Below, one piece after another: positions 1 to 11,330 of a DNA stretch of 64,000 bases. Each line of letters begins with the position of its first letter. Within the stretch, counting starts at the first letter, position 1. Below the pieces are notes generated by a model, which searched no databases, was not told the origin of the DNA, and saw only the letters and a program-made list of their open reading frames with translations. The position numbers and the translations under genes were made by a program. Where the stretch lies: NCBI GenBank assembly GCA_959347315.1, contig OY365813.1, positions 14,568,970 through 14,632,969 on the forward strand, read 5' to 3'. Source of the stretch: Bimastos eiseni. Taxonomy: Eukaryota; Annelida; Clitellata; Crassiclitellata; Lumbricidae.

Positions 1-36
1 CATACATGCATACATACATACATACATACATGCATG

Positions 37-76
<40 letters not shown>
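1..76. repeat. CATA/TA microsatellite at the window edge
   Basis: Repeats of CATA with CATG variants pass into a TA dinucleotide run of about 30 bases. The array probably continues beyond the window. Confidence 0.9.
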
Positions 77-80
<4 letters not shown>

Positions 81-820
81 TGTATGTACAAGGAGTTCCT
101 TCATAAAGTGTATCCCACAAACCGCAACCTGTATACGCTATCTAAATCATGTTCTATAATATGCTTCCAAAATCAATATCGCCGAGATGGGCAACATCAT
201 TTCGCATTGTTACGTATTCATGTTCCAATTTCATGATCCCACGATTCACCCCCACCAGCAGCCAGGAATATTTGTTTATGTACTATTACAAAGACCACAT
301 AATATAATAATCCATATAAATATATAAATATGCATATAATATATATATAAGTATGTATGTATCTATTCCAGTATATATAATGTATATATTTATATGTATG
401 CAAGTGCATATATGCATGCATATGGATGCATGTAAATATGATATGGATGCCTAGATATCATAATAAAACGGAAGGGAAATGGTGTTGTCCTGTAGTGTAT
501 GGCTTTAATTACACGCGGAACGGCCGCATATGTCATTCGCCATACAATGCCAGCGGACAGATCATCCCCATTGTTGAGAGGACTCCACTGCCCCATCGGT
601 TGGGGAAGGGGAAGAGGGGACCCTATGGTGGCAGCCGGTAGACCATATTGGGAGCCGACCATTTCGGCCATAAAATCTGTTGCCATATTCGCGCATACCA
701 AAGTCTGATGGAATCGGAACTGAATGGTGTCCAGTCCCTTATTCTCCGCGACCTACCTCGACTTTCTTTCTCAACTGCAACCCATATAGATGGATCAGTT
801 TCTGGTATTATTTGAATAAG
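77..820. other. non-coding stretch, no gene seen
   Basis: AT-rich sequence with scattered TATA and GTAT runs up to about 430, then mixed sequence. Short open frames exist on both strands but overlap each other and show no recognisable domain. Confidence 0.5.
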
Positions 821-907
821 CCAGCGCTAGTGAATAAGCTGGTGCTCGGCGCTTGGCTTTCGAGTGGTGCTTTAGTAGTTTGGATATTTCGATTACGATT
901 ATTACGG
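821..907 (+). mobile_element. LINE 3'-tail fragment, family A
   Basis: Contains GTGAATAAGCTGGT-type sequence (here AGTGAATAAGCTGGTG), then a TTGGCTTTCGAGTGG block, AGTTTGGA, and ends in GATTACGATTATTACG. The same order of blocks occurs at 14455, 38505 and 42500, and inverted at 20224, 36418 and 57252. Because the LINE at 36.4-38.2 kb ends in this block, the fragment is read as a 5'-truncated copy of that LINE family or a SINE sharing its tail. Confidence 0.75.
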
Positions 908-1165
908 GGCTAGCATTTCACGAAGATGCTGTTCAAAGTTTTCAACCATTTTTTTTCTTTAAGAACACAAGGAACTGCTACTAAGCGTCATTCTCACCTT
1001 TAATAATCAACTGTATATTGTATAAATTTCAGATTGACGACTCAGCAGCCTCAGTTTAGCCCCAAACGTGCCAGTGCACATACGCATCACAGGCCAACTA
1101 ACTGACTATGCAGAGGCAAAACTATCAAACACCCTGTTCATCGCAGCGCTTATACTCTGATGAAT

Positions 1166-1500
1166 AGCACATGCGCACACATACACACATACACACACAC
1201 ACTCACACATACACACACCTTCTCTTCTTTTTCTCTTCTTTTTTCTCTTATGTCAGGCATGAACCGACGATGAGGTTGTCGCAAAATTTCTCCTCTTTCC
1301 TCTGTCCCTGATGTGTCCATTGCCATTCTCATATCCATGTGTGTCTCTATCTATTCGTCTCTGTCTCTGTCTCTGTGTCTCTGTGTCTCTTGCTCTGTAT
1401 CTATGTCTGTCACTGTCTCTGTCTCTGTCTGTATCTGTCTGTCTGTCTTTCTCTGTCTCCGCCTCTGTCTTTCTGTCTCTCTCGCTTCCAGTTAGCACCA
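1166..1500. repeat. CA, TCTT and TCTG microsatellite cluster
   Basis: A CA/CATA run (about 1170-1220) is followed by a TTCTCTT tract and then an imperfect TCTG/TCTC array (about 1340-1490). All open frames here are Ser/Leu/Cys/Val low-complexity products of the repeat. Confidence 0.85.
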
Positions 1501-1759
1501 ACCTTCTCTTTCAATCGCTCCCGTGACTTCTGCGAAAGAATATCTCCTCATATCCTCATATCTTATATACTAACCTGTCTCTCTTAGGCTTGCTCCATTC
1601 CCCTCTTATTTGCTTGCTCCATTCCCCTCTTATTGTACCAAATCTAATTCTTTTAAACTCCTGAAACTACTACTATTTTTAATTGTGACACGGTCATCAC
1701 TAACTGAACCGAAATTGGTTTTAAAAGTTATGACGTTGAATTGCTACGTGCGCTGCATG
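1501..1759. other. non-coding, short local duplication
   Basis: A motif of about 24 bases (GCTCCATTCCCCTCTTATT core) occurs twice in direct succession near 1592-1635. Nothing else is recognised. Confidence 0.4.
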
Positions 1760-1990
1760 ACTCAAGCCACCACGGCGGACACCAACTGACACCTACTGGC
1801 ACCTTCTGCCACAAACTGACACCTCTAAATGACAGGTGACAGTGTAACTGACGAAAAAGCTCCAAGACCTGACAGCAAAAGGCACGAACTGACACTAGGT
1901 GATCGAGGACAAGAAACGAACATCAACTGACGGAGGAGCAACCGACAGTAATTGGCAGTAACTATCGTCGACTGACACCAGCGGATGTCG
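1760..1990. repeat. degenerate ACTGACACC tandem repeat
   Basis: The string AACTGACACC and variants (ACTGGCACC, GACAGGTGACAG, GACTGACACC) recur at irregular spacing. This is compatible with an old, diverged short-unit minisatellite. No coding frame is conserved. Confidence 0.5.
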
Positions 1991-2093
1991 GAATGGCAGC
2001 GGGTGGCAGTCGCTTCGCGGCGCTAATGCGACTATGACGTCAATGAATGACGACCGTTAGAGACCGTTATCTCAACGACTGGTCGATTTTAAC

Positions 2094-2552
2094 ACTCTCT
2101 GTCTCTGTCTCTGTCTCTGTCTCTTGCTCTCTCTCTGTCCCTCTCTCTCCTTTGCTCTCTCTCTGTCTCTCTCTCTGTCTCTGTCTCTCACGCTTCCTAT
2201 CCCCCGCTTGCACTCTCCATCTGCCTCTGTCTCTGCATTTGTCCCTCTTCCTCCCTCTTGCTCTCTATCTCTCTCTCGCTATCCCTCTCTTGCTGTCTTA
2301 CTCTTTCTTCCTCTTTCTTGCTCACCGGTCTCTCTGTCTCTCCATCTTCTTTGCTCTCTGTCTCTCTTGATCTGCATCTGCATCTTGTTTTCCATCTTGC
2401 TCTCTGTCTATGTCTCTGTCTCTGCCTCTGTCTCTGTCTCTGTTTCTCTCTGTCTCTCGCTCTATTCCACTGTTGCTCTTTCTCTCTTGCTGTCTGTCTC
2501 ACTCTTTGTCTCTGTACCTGTCTCTCCTGCTCTCTTTTGCTCTCTGTCTGAC
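2094..2552. repeat. TCTG/TCTC imperfect array
   Basis: About 460 bp of pyrimidine-rich TCTG and TCTC units with CGC, TGC and CAT interruptions. All four long open frames over it are repeat shadows. Confidence 0.9.
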
Positions 2553-2761
2553 CAGGACAATTATACGTCAAACCAGGTCGGCTCTAAGTCGTTGTTCTGA
2601 TCATTGCCTATGCACGCGTTTTCTCTAACCTTCATTATGCCAATTCGCTTTTTTGTAGATCTCGCGGTCCTTGAACTAAACAGGCCGCAGCGCACCCAAA
2701 CACTCCTTAGCTCGCGGAGTGCTTGGTTTTCTACTACGAACATGCTCCTCAGTTCTACTTC

Positions 2762-3000
2762 CTCAGATGCATAGGATCCCTGTGGAAATTCAGAATAATA
2801 TATTAATTGAATTGTTCGGTCTACAAAGCCCTCAGCACCTGTACGCCTACTTATATTCATGCGCCACAAACTCCTTACATTCCGTCTCGTTGCCTGCGAC
2901 CATCAAGTACAGGTCTTTTAGCTGAGCTCCGATGCAGAACAGTTATGGGCTCTCGTGGAATTCATGCCTCGGCTCCTAAGGAATGGAATCAACGGCAATC
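2762..3000 (+). pseudogene. L2/CR1-like LINE reverse transcriptase, C-terminal relic
   Basis: Two overlapping plus-strand frames together spell the conserved end of L2/CR1-type ORF2 proteins. The first has [14 protein letters not shown] (about 2770-2812). After a frameshift near 2810 the second has [13 protein letters not shown], then [12 protein letters not shown], then [17 protein letters not shown] (about 2815-2993). In intact relatives these correspond to the 'LPVxxRIxxKILxLxFKALxGxAPxYL' region and the 'SVAAPxLWNxLP' motif that closes the reverse-transcriptase C-terminus. The relic stops where the NSLP residues should follow, at the start of a TCTC array. No catalytic residues are present and the fragment is not functional. 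Family-level assignment rests on motif recall, not on a search. Confidence 0.75.
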
Positions 3001-3182
3001 TCTCTCTCTCTGTCTCTGTCTCTGTCTCTGTCTCTCTGTCTCTCTCTGTCTCTTTCTGTCTCTGTCTCTCTCTGTCTCCGTCTGTCTCTGTCTCTGTTTG
3101 TCTGTCTGTCTGTCTGTCTCTGTCTGTCTGTCTCTGCCTCTGTCTGTCTCTGCCTCTGTCTGTCTGTCTGTCTGTCTCTCTT
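3001..3182. repeat. TCTG/TCTC array
   Basis: About 180 bp of TCTC, TCTG and CTGTCTCTG units, directly abutting the LINE relic on its left. Confidence 0.9.
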
Positions 3183-3555
3183 AAATAAGCAGCACAATAC
3201 TTACTCTTTCTCGACAAGCATCTCAAATCTCAGAGCATCTTCATCTGGCTAATGAATGACTATCTGAGCCTCCGACTACCCCGACTACCAGTTCGTTGTG
3301 ACCTTGCAGGCATTACACATTATATATATATAAATAAATGATATACTAATCAGTGCAATTGTCCCAGATAATTTGAATGCTGGGGGGATGGGTGCATGCG
3401 TTGTACGCTGAGGGCAGAATATATGCATTTGATGTCAGTGAACTCACATCTAGAGGCCATTGTAGCTATTCGTATGGGGTTGAGTCTTACTTTGTGTCAT
3501 TCGATCATATCAATCCTTTAGATTTGGACCTATGGCATGCGTTTCTAGTTCACGG
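3183..3555. other. non-coding stretch
   Basis: Mixed sequence with a short TA run near 3320. An open frame starts at 3377 but runs into the polypyrimidine tract and shows no domain. Confidence 0.4.
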
Positions 3556-4083
3556 TATTTCGTCTTCTTTATCTTCTTCTATTTCTTTGTCTTCTTTTTT
3601 ATTGTCTTCTTTCACCATATTCTTCTTCTTGCTTCGCCATCGTTTTACTCTTCCTGCTCTTCTTACTCCTTCTCCTCCTTCTCCTCCTCGTCGTCGTCGT
3701 CTTATTCTTCTTCTCCTCTCTTTTTTCTGTATCTTCATTTAGTTCTTCTTCATCTTCTTGGTCTGCTTCTTCTTCCTTTTCTTCTTCTCCTCCTCCTTCA
3801 TCTCCTATTTCTTCCTCTCCTCCTTCTCCTCCTCCTTCATCTCCTGTTTCTTCATCTCCTCCTCCTTATTCTTCTCTTCCATCTTCTTCCCCGTCTCTTC
3901 CTCCTCGTTATTTTTCCTCATCTTCTTTCTTCTGTTCTGCTTCTTTTACTTTTCTTTTCCTATTTTTTCTTCTTCTTCTTCTCCTCCTTCTTCTCCTCCT
4001 CCTCTTCCTTCTTCTTCTCTTCCCTTCTTCTCCTTCCCTTCTTATTCCCCATCTTCTTTCTTCTCTTCTCCTTCTTCTTCTTA
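3556..4083. repeat. long polypyrimidine (CTT/CTC) tract
   Basis: More than 500 bp of the plus strand is almost entirely C and T, arranged as TTC, CTC and CTTCTTCTT units. The 223-residue open frame over it (Ser/Leu/Phe only) is composition-driven. Confidence 0.9.
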
Positions 4084-5384
4084 GCAGTCGATGGAATGCG
4101 ACTCCTCTCTCCATCATTTCCTCTTTGGGGTGCAATATATCCAACGGCAAATTTCGCAAGCGTTGCCCTCAGCGTTGCAGTCGGTGTGCGCGCGCGTGCG
4201 TGAGTCAGTCACAGGGAAATGATCGGGACAGGAAGCGGTAGTGCCAGTCGGTGTCCAGGAAAGGTCCGTCCCCCATCATCTCACCCTGTTACCCGCCCAC
4301 TATATTCTCCAAACTGCCTTAGTACTATCACATAGTAGAAAAATGTACTATAATTATATATATGTAAAACACAGTTATAATGAGACATAGAGTGTCTGGT
4401 AAAGTAAGAGCAGCTGAAGTTACATTCTAGTCGGACAATAATGGAATTGGCATTTGGGATAGGATTGGAGTAGAATGGAATTAGATGAAGAGGATCTCGT
4501 TGACCCAATGCTCCCTCAGATCTCTCACCCTCAGATGGGGTAATGATCCAATGTTCATCCAGTCATAACGTTTTAAATATGGTCAAATATAGATTTTATT
4601 AAATGCCAATCCATGCGGCCAATCATTTGGGCGGATTAGAGCAGATCATCATTCGTCCTTGCTGTCGTTATCTAATCTCGCTATCATCGAAATGAATGTG
4701 GTCATTTACCTAGATCATATAATTCTCATTAGTTTATAATTTACCCTTTCTCGTTTAATGTTAGTATATTCGTTGCTTAAGATTAGTTCAAGCTTGGTTC
4801 CTCTATCTCATTTTCACCATTCTACTCTCCTTTTGGCCTTAACTACTCTATACCTAATTTATTACGTGACCATGACTTGCGGAACCCTTACACTATACCT
4901 CCTTTATTGGGTCTCCGGTGCAATGGTAAACTATCTTTGTTAGATAGTTTTCATGTAAATTGTTCTTTGATTGCCAAATAGGCTAATATTGATTGATTAA
5001 TTGATTGATTGATTGTATTCGTACACTCTCGTGAAGTAAATGTGCGTTCAATGACAGTAAAAGATAAAGTACATTCGTGTGTTCCTGTTCGCGATCCAGT
5101 GGTCACCCTTTAAATCAGACAGGGTACAGCACTGTGAGAGCATGAACGATCGTCTCTAAAACTTCACGCTCGTAGGAACGACGCATTACCCAAATTCTGA
5201 AATTCTCACCGTTGATTTGGAAGCTATATCTTCCACTCATATCCAATGCACAATTTCTTAAAAGTGTTCTGAATTGACGCCGCAATTATGAAAATGCAGA
5301 AAACATGTTCATATCACTGTGAGACAGAAAGTGTATGACCAATCCAGATTACCTTACCTCAATTGACATACTGGGTATACTTAC
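4084..5384. other. non-coding, with a possible LINE tail at its end
   Basis: No gene seen. At about 4960-5015 a block ends in tandem TTGA units (GATTGATTAATTGATTG), the style of terminus found on CR1/L2 LINE tails, so a plus-strand LINE 3' end may lie just upstream. Weak evidence. Confidence 0.35.
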
Positions 5385-5489
5385 GGTAGGCAGAAGGAAG
5401 TTGGGTTGTGTCAGCATTTTGTGGCAGACAACGGGCGTCGAAACGAAGTCAGAGGTCATCTTGAGGTTTGGAACCGTTGGTCCATTTAC
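5385..5489 (-). CDS. candidate internal exon, protein unrecognised
   Basis: On the minus strand a 105-nt block lies between an acceptor-like TGTCTTTCCAG and a strong donor GTAAGT. Between them one frame is open for exactly 35 codons and starts VNGPTVPNLKMTSDFVSTPV, followed by a Cys-His-Lys segment and PNFLLPT. The frame has in-frame stops a few codons outside each splice site, so the open segment fits the splice boundaries closely. Codon content looks protein-like rather than low-complexity, unlike nearly all other frames in the window. Exon phase would be 0-0. I do not recognise the family. No neighbouring exon with matching phase was found on the minus strand in this window, so the parent gene, if real, has long introns or the block is fortuitous. 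Confidence 0.3.
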
Positions 5490-6334
5490 CTGGAAAGACA
5501 CTCAGGCTCAGCTCAACTGAAGATACCTGTTCAGACGTCGCCTGTCTACCTTGATATCAGGTGACACAATTAGTCACTCATTACGCATCCGCCTGTTTTA
5601 GGATATACCTATATTCGTGTGGTACATCGAGCCTATACTTGTTCAATTATTTCGTATGCCCTATCGTGTTACGCTCGACTTATATATCCATCGCTTACGC
5701 ACACAGAACAGTGTGCTATACCTTAAGCTGATACAATAACTCACTTATTGCAACCCCAACTATTGAAACTTGAAAATAGGAAATAAGTTCTGGAAAACAA
5801 TCGTGGTTCAAACCAGTGGTCAAAATGTCTATGCTACCGATCAACTTATGGCCTAATGGTAATATGGCAGAAGTGACTTGGCCTGTGATCGCAACGTGTT
5901 TGAATCTATGTCTAAAAAGGAACATTTTACAGCACACTCCATAAGAATCGGTCGCACGCGCTCAGTCATCGCTAGCATTAATTTGAAAATTCACCGTGAA
6001 AGAATTTCAATCGCAAACAGTCAGCACGCGTGAATAAGCTGGTGCAGGACTTTGAGTAGATGTGTTTAAAGATGTTTACTATAATGCTCCAAAGATATGA
6101 ACAAGCTACGTTTTACTTTCATTCATTCATTGCAAAAATTTATATAACGCCCCTTCAAGGTTACTACTCAAGAACACATTGCAATGATATTAGTCGTACA
6201 CTTAGTTTAAACATTATTACAGTATTAGAATTCTGGTGTAGACTCATCGTTTTAATGTATACATGATTTTATTACTTTTAATTTTGCAACATATATACAC
6301 TATTTTGGTATGCATATGTGCATATATGCATTTA
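5490..6334. other. non-coding with two short tail fragments
   Basis: Around 6022-6075 the plus strand carries GTGAATAAGCTGGTGC followed by TTTGAGTAGA, a short piece of tail family A. Around 6130-6190 the minus strand carries CCTTGAAGGGGCGTTATATA, a piece of tail family B. No coding frame is supported. Confidence 0.5.
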
Positions 6335-6640
6335 TATAGAGATTATATAGCGTCTTGCATGATACGTCCAATGACATGCACTGCGACTTGACAACCAACT
6401 GGATGATATAACAATCAATCATCAAGCAATCAATCAATCAAAAAGACGCGACATAACGTCAGGATTTCTACTCAGAGACACTTCCGGCCTAGCCACTGTT
6501 GAAAAGAACTAGAGTCGATATTAATATATAGAATATTATTGAGATTTGTTTAGCGTCTTACATGATACGACCAATGACACTGCAATTTGACAACCGACTG
6601 GATAATATCACAATAAATCAATCAATCAGTCAATCAAAGT
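6335..6640 (-). mobile_element. two direct copies of a LINE/SINE tail
   Basis: Two blocks of about 100 bp (6335-6445 and 6536-6640) share TATAGCGTCTTRCATGATAC-type sequence, CAATGACA, GCGACTTGACAACC or its variant, GGATRATATMACAAT, and end in CAATCAATCAATCA. Read on the minus strand each has a TTGA-unit end and a GACGCTATATAA-like motif. They are separate insertions or a local duplication. Confidence 0.6.
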
Positions 6641-6879
6641 TAGCTTCCATTTGCAATACATGTTATTCTTTAATGTGGTCTTACCAGGGGCTGTAGAACG
6701 GGCTGAATTGACTCGTTGCCCATACAGATCCAGTAGACGCTCATAATTTCGAGACCAACTAAAAACGAGATACAACTTCAGTGAATATACATGTCTATAA
6801 CTTCATAGGTAATAGCCTAAAGATTTTGTTGTTGTTGGAATTGTAGTCGATTTCAACAAAGGAGATGTGCACACGGATC

Positions 6880-7175
6880 TATGAATGGACTGATGAATGG
6901 ATTCATGGATGAATAGATGACTGGATGAATGGATAAATTGTGTAAGCGTTGAATGGATGAAAGGATGAATAAATGACTGGTTGCTGAATGAATGGATAAA
7001 CGGATTAAACGATGAATGGATGGATCGATTGATCAGATTGATTCATGGATAAATGGCTGAATGAAATGATGAAAATATGAATGGATGGATTGATGGATGG
7101 ATCGAGTGATCAATGAATGGATGGATGAAAAGATGAATGGGTAGATGGAAGAGTGAATGAATGAGTGAGCCCGTG
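6880..7175. repeat. degenerate GGAT/GAATGGAT array
   Basis: GAATGGAT, GGATGAAT and GATGGATGGAT units recur for about 290 bp with frequent substitutions, an aged relative of the pure GATG array at 35.6 kb. Confidence 0.8.
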
Positions 7176-7439
7176 AAACGATGTCCACAGACAACGATAT
7201 GTATATCACATCATTGTCTATTCTGAGCCATAGATCAAGCAAGACGTGAATTCATTGATGCGTTCATCAACGAGGATTTAAAGTTTGTTACTTTGATTTT
7301 GTGCCGTCTTTGACTCCGCTTATTATCAGAGAAATCTTTCGACGCCAGAACAAGATTAGCAATGCCGTCAATTATCAGATCAGTAGTTATAATGGCATTG
7401 TTTCTTAAATACCATACCCTAAACTGACCTTTTTTAATT

Positions 7440-7690
7440 ACTTTCCTAATCCATCCAACAATCCTACACTTAATTACCAAACATCCCACCATAATCTATC
7501 CTATCATCCTACCCTAATCTACCCGTTAATCCTACTCTTATCTGGTCAATCCTTCTACCCCTATTCCATCCAATAAACCTATCCTAACCCATCCGATTCT
7601 CCTACACCAATTCCATTCAATAATCCTATCCTGATTTACCCAACATCCTACCCGAATCGATCCAAACCTTCTCGTCCTCAAAAGAAGTTG
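7440..7690. repeat. diverged minisatellite, unit like AATCCTACCCTAATCTA
   Basis: AATCCTAC, AATCTATCC, CATCCTACC and ATCCAATAA units repeat with a period of roughly 25-30 bases over 250 bp. This array is A/C/T-rich on the plus strand with almost no G. Confidence 0.65.
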
Positions 7691-7759
7691 CTTAGCTTAC
7701 TTGCGTGGAATGGAGTTGGAAATAAGTAGGGTAGGATTATGGCAGGCAAGTTACTGTCC

Positions 7760-7842
7760 TGTGTCATAATAAGTATGATTAGCCTCGCTCTCCTCCTTTG
7801 ACCAGGCTCGGGACTGGCACTGCTAAAGTACTGGCAGTCGAC
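7760..7842 (-). mobile_element. dispersed repeat family C copy
   Basis: Minus-strand match to the core shared by copies at 42825, 51030, 51210, 51660 and 58293: GCACT...GCCAGTCCCGAGCCTGG, AAAGGAGGAG, then GCGAGGC. The 5' side is incomplete. Confidence 0.65.
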
Positions 7843-8159
7843 TCTACCGTTCGCGCAAAAATGTAATCGTTATAGTTTGAACTTCGTTTCTACTAGCTTT
7901 TTGTTGAATTGAGTACCACGCAGATAAGATGAGAGAAGACGAGACGAGAGAAGATATAAAATAACACAAGCACATTCTCTATTTCGACCAACTGCCTATA
8001 TTCTGAACATCCATGCCATCTGTTAGCTGTCGACTGGAATACGTTGGTTGGTTCTACGCTTCTGCGTGGGCTCCCCACTGACTCTTTTCATGTGCTTACT
8101 GTGCGTAGTTTTGCTATTAGATGCATTTTACTTGTTTACTATGACATTTAACATCATTG

Positions 8160-8228
8160 AGGCCAGCGCAGAGAGCGCCTCTGAATAGAAATCTTGAAGG
8201 GACGCTATATAAATGTGCAATTACAATA
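8160..8228 (+). mobile_element. LINE/SINE tail family B copy
   Basis: GCGCAGAGAGCGCCTCTGAA is followed by ATCTTGAAGGGACGC and TATATAAATG, then ATTACAATACA. The nearest relative in the window is at 50115-50182. Confidence 0.65.
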
Positions 8229-8866
8229 CAGTATATCACGCTTTCGTTTACAGGATATTTAAATCACGTAAAGCATTCTTCTCAAAAACGTTTCACTCGT
8301 AAGGATGTCCGGACCTTGGATTATTCGGCCATGAACTAGATGGCTTCGCGTCTCCCTCCTCTTGTACATAGGCTTGGGATTTTCACTACAAAAGCCTGGG
8401 CAGTGGGGGAGTCCGGGGAGCAGACGAAAAACACGCGAGGAAAATCATAACGAACATTTTATACGTTTCGATTTGCACTCGGAAAATCAAGGTGCTGCGC
8501 TTTGCACGACCTGCCATCGTGTTGACTTCATCGATAGAATTGCCGCGAACCTAATAGAATAATTGGCTTTATTCGATCGACATTGTGTGGGTTGTGTAAT
8601 GTCACTTGGTAAAACCGTGAAAAATTTGATATCCACATATCACTGTTAGCAGTCGATGCGAGGAATCATAACAAACGACAGCGAGTTGGCGTCAGGAACC
8701 GAGGCGAGCGGTTGAATGCGCGTCACATATTCAGATTCGTCGGAGGCGAGCCCGGAATCCTATTTCCGCTTTAGCGGTCAACGAAATCGCTTTAGCGGTT
8801 ATTGTGGCTCGCAGATCAAACAGATGGGGCATGGCAATGACCCGGTTCAGTTCTCGGCGGGTGCAG
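8229..8866. other. non-coding stretch
   Basis: Short open frames only. Near 8767-8800 CGCTTTAGCGGT occurs twice 23 bases apart. No gene family recognised. Confidence 0.4.
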
Positions 8867-9105
8867 CATGATCTCTCCGTCTCTCTCTTTCCGCCTCTGT
8901 CTCTCCGTCTCCCTCTGTCTCTCCGTCTCCCTCTGTCTCTGTCTCTCTCTCTCTCTTTCCATCTCTGGCTCTCTATCTCTCTGTCTCTGTCTCTTTCCAT
9001 CTCGGTCTCTGTTTCTCTCTGTTTCTCTCTGCCTTTCGTCTCCCTCTCTCTCTGTGTGTTTGTCTGTCTGTCTGTCTGTCTGTATACCTCACTCTATATC
9101 CTTCT
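8867..9105. repeat. TCTG/TCTC/CCGTCTC array
   Basis: Imperfect pyrimidine array with CCGTCTCCCTCTGTCTCT higher-order units at about 8900-8945. The overlapping 178-residue frame is a shadow. Confidence 0.9.
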
Positions 9106-9786
9106 TTGTCGCTGTTTTTATTTTTCATTCTGTCTATTTCTATTTCTGACCTCTCATTTTCTTTCTCTCCTTATTTCTCTTCTATATATATATATGTACA
9201 TATTAAATATATTTATCTGTTTGTTTTTTGTTCTGTTGTTTTTTATTTATATTTCCCTCCGTCTGTTTATTCCTCTCTCGTATTCTCCATTTCTGCTGCT
9301 AACTCCGTCTTTGTCGGTTTCTCTATTTCTCAAGCTATAATTATCTCTCTCTGTGTCTACCTTAATGTACTATATGCCTGATAGCCTATGTTTCTTGCTT
9401 TCTCTGTGTGTGTTTGTCTTTGTCCCTGTCACTGTCTGTCTCTGGCTCTCAGAAGACGGATCTGTAATGGCTTAAGGAAGGTGTTTAAAGAAAAAGACTG
9501 ATGGTAGAAAGTAACTAGAGTAGGAATAGACGACAGATGGACGCGACACAGAGGGAGGGAGACACAGAAAGACAGACAGACCGAGACAGAGAGAGTAACA
9601 GAGAGGTAGATAGACAGATAGAGAAACAGAGGTAAAACGCAGTGATGGATAAGAATAGAGAAGGGTGCTATAGGATCAAGGGAGAGATGGAGAATTTCAG
9701 GTTTGTGAGAGAGTGGGAGATATAGCCAAGGGTAGAGAAGGAAGGAACAGGAAAGAAAAGGGTAATTTAGATACAGAGGAAGGGCG
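9106..9786. other. T-rich then purine-rich simple sequence
   Basis: TTTCT-rich sequence continues to about 9450. From about 9540 to 9780 the plus strand becomes purine-rich (GAGA, GACAGACAGA). No coding support. Confidence 0.55.
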
Positions 9787-9971
<185 letters not shown>

Positions 9972-10440
9972 AAGATGGAGTCATTGAGATGTTGAAGGGA
10001 TGTATGAACAGCTCACGGATGGGGAAGGAAGCGTATGCGGACGGACACTCGAACGGACAAACAGACGAACATCAATCTTACGAGTGGCGAACAATTTACA
10101 TTCAGTCTATGTAGCGCTACACGAGCTTAGGCAGGAATTTCTCATACGGAAGCCGGCGAGAAGAAACTGGCACGAGAAGTAATCGATGAACGTCTACAAT
10201 AAATCGATGAGCGATGATGACGTATCGATTCCAGCCAAAACTGACAACAAGAATGGATTAATGGGGACAAGAATATGAGACAGTGAAGAAAGGAGGATAT
10301 GGAGAATGACCCGTTTTCGATTAAATGGTTGGGTGAGAGGTCAATTAACTGAACATCAGCATTGTATATAGCTAAATGGTTGGATGGAACTTGAATAGAG
10401 ATTGGATTCTAATTGTAATTTACGCAATGAGAAAAAGATC
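9972..10440. other. non-coding stretch
   Basis: A 60-residue open frame at 10000-10182 has mixed composition but no recognisable motif and no splice or promoter context. Nothing else is seen. Confidence 0.4.
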
Positions 10441-10680
10441 TTGAAGAAAAGATTTATACAGAAGAAGAAGATGATGATGAAGACGAAGAAGAAAATGAAG
10501 AAGAAGAAGAAGAACAACAACAACAAAAACAGCAGCAACAAGACTATGATGATGGCGACGGTGAAGAAGTATCATGCGTAAGAGAAGTAGGTCAAGAAGA
10601 AGAAGGAGGAGAAACAAGATGAAGAACGAGAAGAGGAACAAGAAAAAGAACAGGAAGGACAAGAACACGAACAAGAATTG
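10441..10680. repeat. AAG/GAA-rich purine tract
   Basis: GAAGAAGAAGAAG runs with AACAAC and GACGAAGAAG interruptions. The minus-strand Leu/Phe-rich frames are shadows. Confidence 0.85.
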
Positions 10681-11330
10681 AAAGAAGCAGGTGGTGCTCT
10701 TGATAATGATGGTAATGTTATCGTCAGCACGTTTTATTGATTAATTATCACCTTCATCTTCACAGGCATCACTGTTCTCTTTACCAGCGTATGAAGCTGT
10801 ACATTATTCATAAGTAACACATTTTCGCCCACATCATCATCATCATCATGATCATACAATAAATCATCACACATTCATCACGCCTTAATGACAAAGTCGT
10901 TCTGGATCCGATAAAAATACAGATTAGGCGTTAAGGATTAATGGCGGCTCATGACGACGAATGGACGCCGTTGGGACGCCAACGCCTCCTGCGTACAGGT
11001 TTTATCGTCGCTTTGAAAGCGTTGACATCAAATGAAGTGCTCTGAAATGTAAGAAGCGAACGACCTAGCGACATCTGTCGGTGATTGAAGTCATCCGGAA
11101 CACATTATGACCACTCGTTTCATCGACGTTATATATATTCTGTGGTCAATCGCTTGATTTGAAAATTTGAATGATAAAACAAAACGGAATTAGAAGTGGA
11201 GATGGAGAAGTTTCTCTTGGAGTATTAGTGTTGTTGTCGTGATCATGAGCATCGCGATCATCATAAACAACAACAAACGATATCGCCTCATTGTTATCAT
11301 CACCATCATCGTGTTGATAAATGCTATGTT
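10681..11330. other. non-coding stretch with short CAT runs
   Basis: CATCATCATCATCATGATCAT near 10837. No gene recognised. Confidence 0.45.

Noticed and set aside
3532..4203. 223-codon Ser/Leu/Phe-rich frame that could be taken for a membrane protein
   Set aside because: It tracks the polypyrimidine tract exactly; residues are limited to those coded by C/T-only codons.
8767..8802. CGCTTTAGCGGT repeated twice as a possible operator
   Set aside because: Only two imperfect copies with no associated gene.
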